The translations under genes were made by a program, and so were the position numbers. Below, one piece after another: positions 37,022 through 45,668 of a stretch of 64,000 nt of DNA (positions are counted from its first letter, which is position 1; each line of letters starts with the position of its first letter). The stretch comes from Verrucomicrobiia bacterium. GTDB lineage: Bacteria > Verrucomicrobiota > Verrucomicrobiia > JABWAM01. The stretch is from assembly GCA_028687435.1 (NCBI GenBank), contig JAQUAF010000021.1:1-64000 (forward strand). Reading direction: 5' to 3'. Under the pieces are notes generated by a model. The model ran no database searches and was not told the DNA's origin. It saw only the letters and a program-made list of their open reading frames with translations.

Positions 37022-39344
37022 GTTCGATTCCCTTCTCGCGACGCACCCGGTCGCGAACGATGGAAATCAGATTCAAAACATCGCTGGCGGACGCTCCGCC
37101 ATCGTTGACAATAAAATTCGCGTGGTTTTCCGACACCCGGGCCCTGCCAAAACGCAGGTTCTTCATGCCCAGTTCGTCAATCAACCGGCCCGCTGAAATT
37201 TCGCGGGGATTCTTGAAGATGCAACCCGCGTTGGGCAGGACCGGCTGGGCCGCCTTGCGGCGGGCGTCGAAATCGCGGATCTTCCGCTCGATTTCATCCC
37301 TCGACGATGGCCGCCCCTTGAGAACAGCCGACACCACCACATGGCCGCGCAACCCGGCGCACCGGCGATATCCCACACCCAGTTCCGCCGGAGTTCTTTC
37401 AAATTCGTTCCCCTCCATGTCCATCATCCGGACTTTCTCCGCCAGATCGCAAACCGCCCCGCTCATGGCGCCCGCGTTGCTCCACAAGGCGCCGCCCAAG
37501 GTGCCGGGAATCCCATCCAAAAACTCAAATCCCCCCAACCCCGCCTGGGCGGCCGCTCCAACCACCTGTTTCAACCGGCATCCCGCGCCCGCCGCCACGG
37601 TCGAACCTTCCACCCTCAATTGCGTGAACACTGGCGCGCCCAAATGCAGCGTCACCCCGGAAATGCCGGCGTCCCTCACCAATAAATTCGACCCGCGCCC
37701 CACACATGTCACCGCATGAAGCCGGGCCTCCGGATGCTCGGGCCCCACGGCCAGCCTCCGCTCATGCGCATGCCGGAGCAGCCGCTTCAAATCCTCCTCG
37801 TCAACAGGTTCCGCCCACAACTTGGCATGTCCTCCCACGCGCATCGTGGTGCGCTGGGACATCGGTTCGTAACGGCGCAGGACACTGGCCGGCTTCAACA
37901 ACTTGCGAACCGCCTCATAGGCGTGAAGCTCCGCCGCCAGCGTGCGGCTGATCTGCACGATGTTTCCCGCGCCCATGATCAGCAACAAATCGCCCTTCCT
38001 CAAATTCGCTCCCGCCTGCTCCATCAACCGCCATAAATCCGGCTCGTAAAACACCCGGTCCGCCCCCATCCGGGAAGCCACGGCATCCGCCACCAATCTC
38101 CCGGTCACCCCTTCGATGGGGGTCTCGCTGGAGGCATAGATATCCGTCAAAAACACCCGGTCCGCCCCCTCGAAAGCCTCTCCAAATTCCCGGTGCAACG
38201 CCTGCACCCGCGTGTAACGATGCGGCTGGAAAACCGCCAGCACCCGCCCCCGCTTCTTCTGGCGGCTGGCCCAGATCGTGGCCTTCACCTCGGTCGGATG
38301 ATGGGCGTAGTCGTCCACCACCAAAAACTCGTCGCTCTCAAAAATAACATCAAACCGTCTCCGGGCGCCATGAAAAGCGGACAATGCCGAAACCGCCTCT
38401 TCAAACCCCACCCCCATCCCTTCCACCGTCGCCAGCGCCGCCAGGGCATTCGACACGTTTTGCTCCCCGGGAATGATCAAAACCGCCTCCCCAAGACGCT
38501 CTCCGCCGCGGAAAACAGCGAAGACCGTGCGATCCTTCTCCTGGCGGATATCCCCGGCATGCCACAACAAATGACCGTGTTTCCCGTCCGTTGCGGCCGT
38601 TGACTTGATCGAAAACGCCACCCCGTTGGACGCCTGCCCCGCCACCCTCGCCGCGCCGGGATCATCCGCGCTGTAAATCACCCTCCCCTTGGTCTTTTTC
38701 AACAATGCGTCAAAAGCAGCCTCAATCGCTTCCAGGTTCCGGTAAAAATCCAGATGCTCCGGCTCGATGTTCAACATTACCAGATCCTGCGGCTCAAACT
38801 CGCTCATCGTGCCATCGCTCTCATCCGCCTCCAGCACAAAATATTCGCCGTTGCCGGCCGATGCGTTGGCGCCCAGGTCGGGCACCTGCGCCCCCACATA
38901 AAAGGACGGCGCCTTGCCCGCCATCCGCAAAATATGGGAAATCATCGACGACGTGGTCGTCTTCCCATGCGTGCCGGAAATCACCACGGCCTTCTGCGGA
39001 GGAATCAACGCCGCCAGCGCGCGCGCGCGCCGCACCACCGGAATGTCCCGGCTTTCCGCCTCCAACAACTCCGGATTGTCGCTGGGAATCGCGGAGGAAT
39101 ATGCCACAAAATCCGGATTTCCCACATGCTCCGGCGCATGCCCCCTGAACCGCTGGATCCCCAATTGCCGGAGCGCGTCCGCATCCGAGGGTTCGCCCAA
39201 ATCCGACCCCGTCACCTGATGCCCGCGCAAGGCCATCAACCGCGCCAGACCGCTCATGCCGCTGCCCCCCACCCCCACCAGATGCACCCGCCGGACGCCG
39301 CCGGCAAGCAACTTGCGCAAATCATCCTGGGCCAGTTCGATCAT
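36981..39344 (-). CDS. MurC-MurB fusion: UDP-N-acetylmuramate--L-alanine ligase / UDP-N-acetylenolpyruvoylglucosamine reductase
   Basis: MurC half: HLVGVGGSGMSGLARLMALRGHQVTGSD, VVISGTHGKTTTSSMISHIL, FQPHRYTR. MurB half: YEPMSQRTTMRVGGHAKLWAEP, RGSNLLVRDAGISGV, IPGTLGGALWSNAGAMSGAVCDL, AGCIFKNP. Confidence 0.95.
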   Translation of the reverse strand: MIELAQDDLRKLLAGGVRRVHLVGVGGSGMSGLARLMALRGHQVTGSDLGEPSDADALRQLGIQRFRGHAPEHVGNPDFVAYSSAIPSDNPELLEAESRDIPVVRRARALAALIPPQKAVVISGTHGKTTTSSMISHILRMAGKAPSFYVGAQVPDLGANASAGNGEYFVLEADESDGTMSEFEPQDLVMLNIEPEHLDFYRNLEAIEAAFDALLKKTKGRVIYSADDPGAARVAGQASNGVAFSIKSTAATDGKHGHLLWHAGDIRQEKDRTVFAVFRGGERLGEAVLIIPGEQNVSNALAALATVEGMGVGFEEAVSALSAFHGARRRFDVIFESDEFLVVDDYAHHPTEVKATIWASRQKKRGRVLAVFQPHRYTRVQALHREFGEAFEGADRVFLTDIYASSETPIEGVTGRLVADAVASRMGADRVFYEPDLWRLMEQAGANLRKGDLLLIMGAGNIVQISRTLAAELHAYEAVRKLLKPASVLRRYEPMSQRTTMRVGGHAKLWAEPVDEEDLKRLLRHAHERRLAVGPEHPEARLHAVTCVGRGSNLLVRDAGISGVTLHLGAPVFTQLRVEGSTVAAGAGCRLKQVVGAAAQAGLGGFEFLDGIPGTLGGALWSNAGAMSGAVCDLAEKVRMMDMEGNEFERTPAELGVGYRRCAGLRGHVVVSAVLKGRPSSRDEIERKIRDFDARRKAAQPVLPNAGCIFKNPREISAGRLIDELGMKNLRFGRARVSENHANFIVNDGGASASDVLNLISIVRDRVRREKGIELELEVEIVGDERR

Positions 39345-39491
39345 GGAAGGGAGAAGGTTGGGGGGAAAGGGGTAAGATTAAAGGTTTCAGTGACAAGCTT
39401 CAAGGTTCATGGTTCATGGTTCAAGGTTTAAAATTCGCGAGGCTCAAAGTCTCAACTAAAACCTTGCCCCTTGCGTTTGAAACCCGCCCTG

Positions 39492-40577
39492 TCACCCCGC
39501 CAGTTCCTCCATCATGTCCGCCAGCTTTCGATGCGCATCCGCGTGCCTCAGCCGTTTGGCCGCATCGCCCATCTTTTTCCGCCGTTCCTTGTCCCCCAAA
39601 ATGGCGGCAATTTCGCCCCCCAGCCAGGCCGGATCGGCCGTCCGCTCCTCGCACAACAACGCCGCCCCGGCGTCCGCAAACAACCGGGCATTGGCCAGTT
39701 GATGATTGTCCGCGGCGTGGGGATAGGGAGTCAAAATGGACGGCAACCCCAACTGCGCGATCTCCGCCAGCGATGAGGCGCCCGAACGGGCCACCACCAA
39801 ATCCGCCGCGGCATAAAGAAGCGGCATCTCGGAACTGAACGCCATCACCTTGGCGTCCGCTTTCAATTCCGCATATCCCTTGCGAATCGTCTCTTCCTCT
39901 CCCGCTCCCGTCAAATGCAGCCACTGCGGCATGGCCAGTTGCATCTTCTCCGCCGCCGCCAGCACCAACCGGTTCAACCCCCGCGCTCCCTGGCTGCCTC
40001 CCACCACCAAAACCACGGGCCGCCCGGCCTCCAATCCCAATTCCTTGCAGGCCGCCAGCCGGTCGCCAGGCTGCCTTAAAGCCGCGCGAACAGGCGTGCC
40101 GGTCCAGATCGTCCGCTGCGCCGGAAAACATCGTCCCGCCAGCTCCAACCCCACCGCCACCTTGGTCGCAAAACGCGCCGCCAGCCGGTTGGCCTTGCCG
40201 GGAATGGCGTTGGACTCATGAATGCAGGACGGAATCCCGCTCCATCGCGCTTGAAACAAGGGCGCCGCAGAACTGAACCCTCCCATTCCCAAAACCGCAT
40301 TGGGATGAAAACTTTTGAAAATCCTCCGGGCCTTGCCCATCGCCCGAACCAGGCCCGCCGCAAAATGAAAAGCGCGATCCGGACGCACCCCCCTCCACGC
40401 AACCGCCGGGAGGGTTTCCACGAGAAAACCGCGAACCTTCTCCACCGCGCGCGTGTCCACCTCCTTTTCCGACACCACCAGCAAGACCTGATGTTGACGT
40501 TCGAGGAGTTCCTCCCCCACCGCCATGCCGGGAAACAAGTGCCCCCCGGTTCCGCCACATACAATTAAAATGTTCAT
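39492..40577 (-). CDS. murG: UDP-N-acetylglucosamine--N-acetylmuramyl-(pentapeptide) pyrophosphoryl-undecaprenol N-acetylglucosamine transferase
   Basis: LIVCGGTGGHLFPGMAVGEELLER; NAVLGMGGFSSAAPLFQA; CIHESNAIPGKANRL; VLVVGGSQGARGLNRLV; VVARSGASSLAEIAQLGLPSILTPYPHAADNHQLANA. Confidence 0.97.
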   Translation of the reverse strand: MNILIVCGGTGGHLFPGMAVGEELLERQHQVLLVVSEKEVDTRAVEKVRGFLVETLPAVAWRGVRPDRAFHFAAGLVRAMGKARRIFKSFHPNAVLGMGGFSSAAPLFQARWSGIPSCIHESNAIPGKANRLAARFATKVAVGLELAGRCFPAQRTIWTGTPVRAALRQPGDRLAACKELGLEAGRPVVLVVGGSQGARGLNRLVLAAAEKMQLAMPQWLHLTGAGEEETIRKGYAELKADAKVMAFSSEMPLLYAAADLVVARSGASSLAEIAQLGLPSILTPYPHAADNHQLANARLFADAGAALLCEERTADPAWLGGEIAAILGDKERRKKMGDAAKRLRHADAHRKLADMMEELAG

Positions 40578-40680
40578 GCTTGATCACAAAGTTCAAAGTT
40601 TAAGGTTCAAAGGTTTATGGGATGCAAGAAATAAAAAATCATGACATAAAACCTGCCCCTGTCCCCTTAAACCTCACACC

Positions 40681-42186
40681 TTATCTGGCCGCCATCTGAA
40701 TGCTCACGCTGCCGCCCAAATCGCCCAGCAACAAGTGGGGACAAATCCCCGCCAGCAACAGCGCCGCAACGAGCAAAACCAAAGCCATCTTCGGCTCCAA
40801 CGACAGATCCGTCAAGGCGTTCCATTTGCCCGGCAAAGGTCCAAAGGCAATCTGCCTCACCGCGCGCAAATAATAAACAGCTGAAATGACCGTGGTCCAG
40901 ACCGCCAGGACGGTGACCACACGGCTGAACTCAAATCCGCCGATGAAAATCATGAGCTCCGCCGGAAAACCGGCAAACCCGGGCAAACCAAACCCCGCCA
41001 GCGCGGCAATCGTCAAAAGCGTGGAAGCGGCCGGCAATTGCCGGGCAAACCCTCCCAAATCCCCCATCACCGCCGTCCCCGTCCGCTGCCGCAAAAATCC
41101 CGCCACGCCGAATCCCAGCGCCGCGCCCACGCCATGGGCAAAAAGGAAGAGAATGAATCCCTGCGTGGCAATCGCCCCTCCCGCCGCCAGCGCCAGCAAC
41201 GCATACCCCATGTGCGAAACACTGGCATAGGCCAGCATGTAACGCAGATCCTTTTGCTGCATCGCCACATAACCGGCATAAACCAGATTCATCCCCGCCA
41301 GGATCACCAGGATCTCCCTCCACTGCTGAAAACCATCGGGCAACAGGGGTATCGCCACCCTGAACAAACCGTAAAGCCCGAATTTCTTGATCACTCCCGA
41401 ATGCAGCATGGCGGCCATGGGCGGCGCTTCCCCATAACCCGCCGGCGCCCAGGTATGAAAGGGCACGACTGCCACCAAACCGCCAAACCCCAGCAGCAGG
41501 ATCCCAAACAAAACGGTCTGCGTTTGGACAGACAACCCCTCTCCCCCCCCCAAGCGCTGCCTCAATTCGATCAAATCAAATGTTCCCTGCCCGCCTCCGG
41601 CCCCATGCAAACCCAAAAAACCCAAAAGCAACACCAGACTGGCCAGCCCCAGATAAAGCGTGATTTTCATCGCCGCCGCCCGCCGCCTTTCCGCCCCCCA
41701 AATCGCAATCAGGATGAACGTCGGGATCAACGCCAGTTCGTGAAACACATACATGAAAAAGAGATCAAGGGACATAAACGCGCCGCTCATCCCCCCGGCC
41801 ATCAACAATCCCATCCCATAGAAATACCGCGCGTTTTCCTTCACCGCGCTCACCGACACGGCAGCCAGCCCAACCAGCGACGTCAAAACCAGCAGAATCG
41901 CGCTCAGCCGGTCCACCCCCAAATGATACGAAATCCCCAACCCCGGGCACCAGGCGACATGCTGCTCCATCCCCATCGCCAGCCCATAGGCCGGCGCCCC
42001 CGCCAAAATGCAGATCGAAAACACCAGCTGCGTCATCATCACCAAAAGGGCCAGCTGGCGCGGCATCCGCCACCCCGTCCAAGGCAGCGCAAACAACACC
42101 ATCGCCGCCCCGATCGGCAGCCAGATCATAAAGGAAAGATTCATGCCTCCAAAAAGAATAGCCGCCGCCGCCGGCAGCGCAAGCAA
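40681..42186 (-). CDS. NADH-quinone oxidoreductase subunit M-like protein
   Basis: GVDRLSAILLVLTSLVGL; VFHELALIPTFILIAIWGAERRR; VAVVPFHTWAPAGYGEAPPMAAMLHSGVIKKFGLYGLFR; LRYMLAYASVSHMGYALLAL. Confidence 0.9.
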   Translation of the reverse strand: MLALPAAAAILFGGMNLSFMIWLPIGAAMVLFALPWTGWRMPRQLALLVMMTQLVFSICILAGAPAYGLAMGMEQHVAWCPGLGISYHLGVDRLSAILLVLTSLVGLAAVSVSAVKENARYFYGMGLLMAGGMSGAFMSLDLFFMYVFHELALIPTFILIAIWGAERRRAAAMKITLYLGLASLVLLLGFLGLHGAGGGQGTFDLIELRQRLGGGEGLSVQTQTVLFGILLLGFGGLVAVVPFHTWAPAGYGEAPPMAAMLHSGVIKKFGLYGLFRVAIPLLPDGFQQWREILVILAGMNLVYAGYVAMQQKDLRYMLAYASVSHMGYALLALAAGGAIATQGFILFLFAHGVGAALGFGVAGFLRQRTGTAVMGDLGGFARQLPAASTLLTIAALAGFGLPGFAGFPAELMIFIGGFEFSRVVTVLAVWTTVISAVYYLRAVRQIAFGPLPGKWNALTDLSLEPKMALVLLVAALLLAGICPHLLLGDLGGSVSIQMAAR

Positions 42187-42223
42187 TGTTTCTTGTCAGC
42201 CCCCGTCATGCGGGCGCATCACT

Positions 42224-42679
42224 CTACCTGAGTTTGTCTTCCCATGGCTTGAGCCATAATCCCGACAATTTGCCGTTTCCATCCAATACCACGCGAATCT
42301 CCGGAGTGGCCGGACTCTTTGCAAAGGACGCCTTGAATCGATGAATGACCGAAAGCGTTCCGTCATTCGGCGCCCAGCTCTCCACATATTGCATGGACTT
42401 GAATTCCCCAAACAATCCCGTGATCTCCTGATAGGAACTCTTTTGGAGTTCCGCCGTAAACGTCTTTCTCATGCTCAAGGTGGCCTCCTCGCCCAACGCC
42501 TCAAATTTTCCGGCCCGCCATCCCTCCAGCAACTTTGTCGCAACCTGTTCGGCCACAGCTTTTTGATTGGCGTCAACCTCCGCCGCCGCCAGCTTGCGAA
42601 ACGCCGGTTTCAATTTTGAACACCCAGCCAAAATGACCCCGCACAGCAGAAAAACCAGAACAACCTGTCTTTTCATCAT
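42224..42679 (-). CDS. Lipoprotein with DUF3887/DUF4878-like fold (inferred)
   Basis: Lipobox MMKRQVVLVFLLCGVILAGCSKL; 151 aa; the annotated longer ORF runs through a repeat and the tRNA. Confidence 0.7.
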   Translation of the reverse strand: MMKRQVVLVFLLCGVILAGCSKLKPAFRKLAAAEVDANQKAVAEQVATKLLEGWRAGKFEALGEEATLSMRKTFTAELQKSSYQEITGLFGEFKSMQYVESWAPNDGTLSVIHRFKASFAKSPATPEIRVVLDGNGKLSGLWLKPWEDKLR

Positions 42680-42690
42680 GATACCTTCTG

Positions 42691-42928
42691 TTAAATTAAG
42701 TCGCGCCGGAGCGCGGCAGCTGCTCGATCCGCCTTCGCCCAAGCGCTTCGGCGAGACAAGCGCACGACGCAGAAAACCGGCAAGGCGGTGCGGGAGCCCC
42801 GCCCTCCATTCATTTCGCGACAAATGGAGGGCGGGCCGTCGCCTCGCCGCCATGGCTTTGGCCACGCAGGCGGGGCTCCCGCACCGCCTTTTTCGCCAAA
42901 CATTGAAATTCCTAAACATTAAATTAAG
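42691..42928. repeat. R1 modular intergenic repeat bounded by TTAAATTAAG direct repeats
   Basis: TTAAATTAAG at 42691-42700 and again at 42919-42928; internal palindrome aaggcggtgcgggagccccgccctccatt...aatggagggcgggcc...gcggggctcccgcaccgcctt. Confidence 0.9.
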
Positions 42929-42983
42929 CCTCATTCCGGACTGCCCCCGTTTATGATGAAGAGCCTGATGAAGAGCCTCGCGT

Positions 42984-43071
42984 TGGTGCCCGAGGCGGGA
43001 GTCGAACCCGCACGGCCGTTTCCAGCCAAGGGATTTTAAGTCCCTAGTGTCTGCCATTCCACCACTCGGGC
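42984..43071 (-). tRNA. tRNA-Leu (anticodon TAA), CCA encoded
   Basis: Reverse complement GCCCGAGTGGTGGAATGGCAGACACTAGGGACTTAAAATCCCTTGGCTGGAAACGGCCGTGCGGGTTCGACTCCCGCCTCGGGCACCA; long variable arm, GGTTCGACTCC T-arm, anticodon loop CTTAAAA. Confidence 0.96.
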
Positions 43072-43145
43072 AGCCGCTTCCGGAAGACATCCAAGCGCAT
43101 GCCAACAGCGGAATCAATCCCGGAGAAACCGCCCCCGGGCGCAAT

Positions 43146-43859
43146 TCACTTGAACAACCCGCCCGCGCCCTTGAGAAGGTCGGTCGCCCCTTTGACCGCG
43201 TCATCCGCGCCCTTGATCACATCCTTCCCCAGTTTGGCGGCGTTCTCGGCAATGGCGGGAATCGCCTTTTCCAACACGGCAGCAACAATCTTCTGCGCCA
43301 GTTCGCCGCCGGAAAGCCCCTGTCCATCCCTGCCAAGATCTTTAAGATGAATGGGAGGCAGTGGAATCGTCGTCCCCTTCCCTCCAAGCAATCCCATGGT
43401 CAGGTTGATCCTGCCATTCTGAATCACCAACTCATCCACCTGAAAACGCCGGGCGCTGGGTTCGCTGCCCAGCGAGGCATTGATGTTGTCGCGCAACTTG
43501 TTAAGGTTGCCCCCCATGTCCTCGGCGGTGATTTCAGGAGAGTCGATTTTCAGGCTGCGCACCACAACCTTGCTGGAAAAAACCGTGGACGGCTGCACCG
43601 ACACCGACAAGACACCCACCCTGATGGATGCCGGCGCCTTGTACCCCTCCGGATTGCCGATCGACAATCCCTTCAAAGTTCCATGCCCGGAAAACGGCGA
43701 AAGGCTTGCGCTGTCAAGAATCACAGCCACCTTGGTCACCTTGGGACCAACCGCCTGCACCCCGGCTTTGACAATCGAACCAATGTAAAAAGAGGCAATC
43801 ACCAATACCACAACGAGAAGGGCCAACAGAACGCCAAGAATCACGAGAATTTTTTTCAT
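43146..43859 (-). CDS. AsmA-like membrane-anchored protein
   Basis: N-terminal TM then LDSASLSPFSGHGTLKGLSIGNPEGYKAPASIRVGVLSVSVQPSTVFSSKVVVRSLKIDSPEI. Confidence 0.65.
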   Translation of the reverse strand: MKKILVILGVLLALLVVVLVIASFYIGSIVKAGVQAVGPKVTKVAVILDSASLSPFSGHGTLKGLSIGNPEGYKAPASIRVGVLSVSVQPSTVFSSKVVVRSLKIDSPEITAEDMGGNLNKLRDNINASLGSEPSARRFQVDELVIQNGRINLTMGLLGGKGTTIPLPPIHLKDLGRDGQGLSGGELAQKIVAAVLEKAIPAIAENAAKLGKDVIKGADDAVKGATDLLKGAGGLFK

Positions 43860-44160
43860 GGGAAAAACAGGGTTGAATTGAATGAATGTGAATCAGACCG
43901 CCCCTTCATAACCGTCATCGTCCCGAAAAGCAACACCGAATGTCGTATCCGCTAGACGCGCGGCCTTTCTTTAATTTATAAACATAAAAAATTCACATCG
44001 ACAAAAAAACATCCCATTGAAAGTTTGCCGCCGCCCTTACGGAATGCTTGAAAACCAAAATATGATGTTAAAAAATCAAAATTTTGAACCGCCATGGCGC
44101 AGATCATTTTGAATTTTTAATTTTTACTTTTGAATTGCGAGGTTTTACAGGAAGGACCAG

Positions 44161-44925
44161 TCAACAGGCGGGCGCCAATTTTCGTGAAAACCGCCGTCGG
44201 GAGAACATTGCGGCCAGCAGACAAACCGCCAGCGCCGCGCCCACAGTCCCCGCTTCGGGAACCACCGGAGTGAAATTGATGTCATGAAAGGAAATGGACT
44301 GGGACGCTGGATTGCCAAGCTTGGACCCGGAAGTGTAGGTAAAAGTGAAACTGGTGATGTACGCACTGCCAAAACTGATGGTTGCATTTGCGTCACCGGA
44401 AGTGCTTGCCGTCGCCGCCGTTCCCCTGATGGTCTGCCCTGTTCCGCTTCCGGACACACTATTGTTGGCCGAGTCGGTGATGGTCGCCGCCACGGTGTTT
44501 CCAGACGCATCCGTGGCGGTGATGTTTTTCACCAAATCCACAAATCTGGTTCCCAAATCAACGTCAAAAAGCGAAAAATTTACACCGGTAACCCCCTGCG
44601 CATAATTGAAGTTGACCGTCACAGTGATTGACTGGTTCCGTTTGGAAAAATCCGTGTAAAGCTCCAGGGACTTCTGGGCCGGCGAAAGACCCCCTGTCTG
44701 ACTCGAATTGATTTGCGGATAACTTGCCAGAAAACGCGAAGTGCTGCCGGTAATGGCCACCGAAACATCATTCCCTGCGTTGCTGGAATCCACATCAAAC
44801 GAACGGCTCAATGACCCCGCAGTCCATGTCACCGAATCCCAATCCAACATGGCCCCCTTTGCTCCGGTCATCCCCGGCAGGAGAAAAATTATAAACAAAA
44901 AACCGCTGTAACTGATTCGTTTCAC
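44161..44925 (-). CDS. Exported protein with PEP-CTERM-like sorting signal
   Basis: Signal-like N-terminus; C-terminal VVPEAGTVGAALAVCLLAAMFSRRRFSRK. Confidence 0.75.
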   Translation of the reverse strand: MKRISYSGFLFIIFLLPGMTGAKGAMLDWDSVTWTAGSLSRSFDVDSSNAGNDVSVAITGSTSRFLASYPQINSSQTGGLSPAQKSLELYTDFSKRNQSITVTVNFNYAQGVTGVNFSLFDVDLGTRFVDLVKNITATDASGNTVAATITDSANNSVSGSGTGQTIRGTAATASTSGDANATISFGSAYITSFTFTYTSGSKLGNPASQSISFHDINFTPVVPEAGTVGAALAVCLLAAMFSRRRFSRKLAPAC

Positions 44926-45082
44926 GGAAGTTCGATCGTATCCCGGAATCTCGATGAATTTTTTGTATTTGTCAAACAGCTAATTTTACCGTCAAAATAG
45001 CAGGGCCGAAACCCCGCTTTTCCTCTTTTTCCGCATCTTGCTTGAGTTTGGCACACTCCACGCGTACAAAAGTCAAAGTCGC

Positions 45083-45631
45083 ATGAAAAATGTTGTTTAC
45101 TTCGACATCGAAACTCAGAAAAGCTTCGATGAGATTGGAGGACGTTCCGTACAAAGCTTCCAAAAACTCCTCATGTCCGTTGGTGTCACCTATTCCACCA
45201 AGGACCGGCAGTATCGGATTTTTCACGAGGGAACCGTTCAGGAAATGATCGAACAACTCCGGCGCGCCGATCTGGTGGTGGGACATAACATCATTGGCTT
45301 TGATTATCCGGTTCTCACCGCGTACACGCCGCTGGATTTCGCGCTGGTTCCCACCCTTGACACCATGGCCGATCTCGAAAAAATCCTCCATTTCCGCCTG
45401 AGTTTGGATTCCATCGCCAAGGCCACCATCGGCAACACCAAGACCGCCGGTGGCCTGGATGCCATCCGCTGGTGGAAAAAAGGCGACCCGGAAAGCCTCC
45501 TCAAGATCGCGGAATACTGCTGCTACGATGTCAAACTCACCCGCCTGGTTCATGAATACGGACAAAACCACGGCGAACTCTTCTATGCCGATAAATTCGG
45601 ACAGAAGCGCAGCGTCAAGGTGAAATGGTGA
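45083..45631 (+). CDS. RNase H-like / DnaQ-fold exonuclease domain protein
   Basis: VVYFDIETQKSFDEIGG; DLVVGHNIIGFDYPVL; DTMADLEKIL; IAEYCCYDVKLTRLVHEYG. Confidence 0.72.
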   Translation: MKNVVYFDIETQKSFDEIGGRSVQSFQKLLMSVGVTYSTKDRQYRIFHEGTVQEMIEQLRRADLVVGHNIIGFDYPVLTAYTPLDFALVPTLDTMADLEKILHFRLSLDSIAKATIGNTKTAGGLDAIRWWKKGDPESLLKIAEYCCYDVKLTRLVHEYGQNHGELFYADKFGQKRSVKVKW

Positions 45632-45668
45632 TGTCAAGGGCGTTCAAGCCGAAGACGGAAGGGAAAAC

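Noticed and set aside
42224-43204. Full 326-aa ORF running through the tRNA-Leu and an R1 repeat
   Set aside because: Only the C-terminal 151 aa form a real lipoprotein; the upstream part translates a tRNA and repeat DNA.
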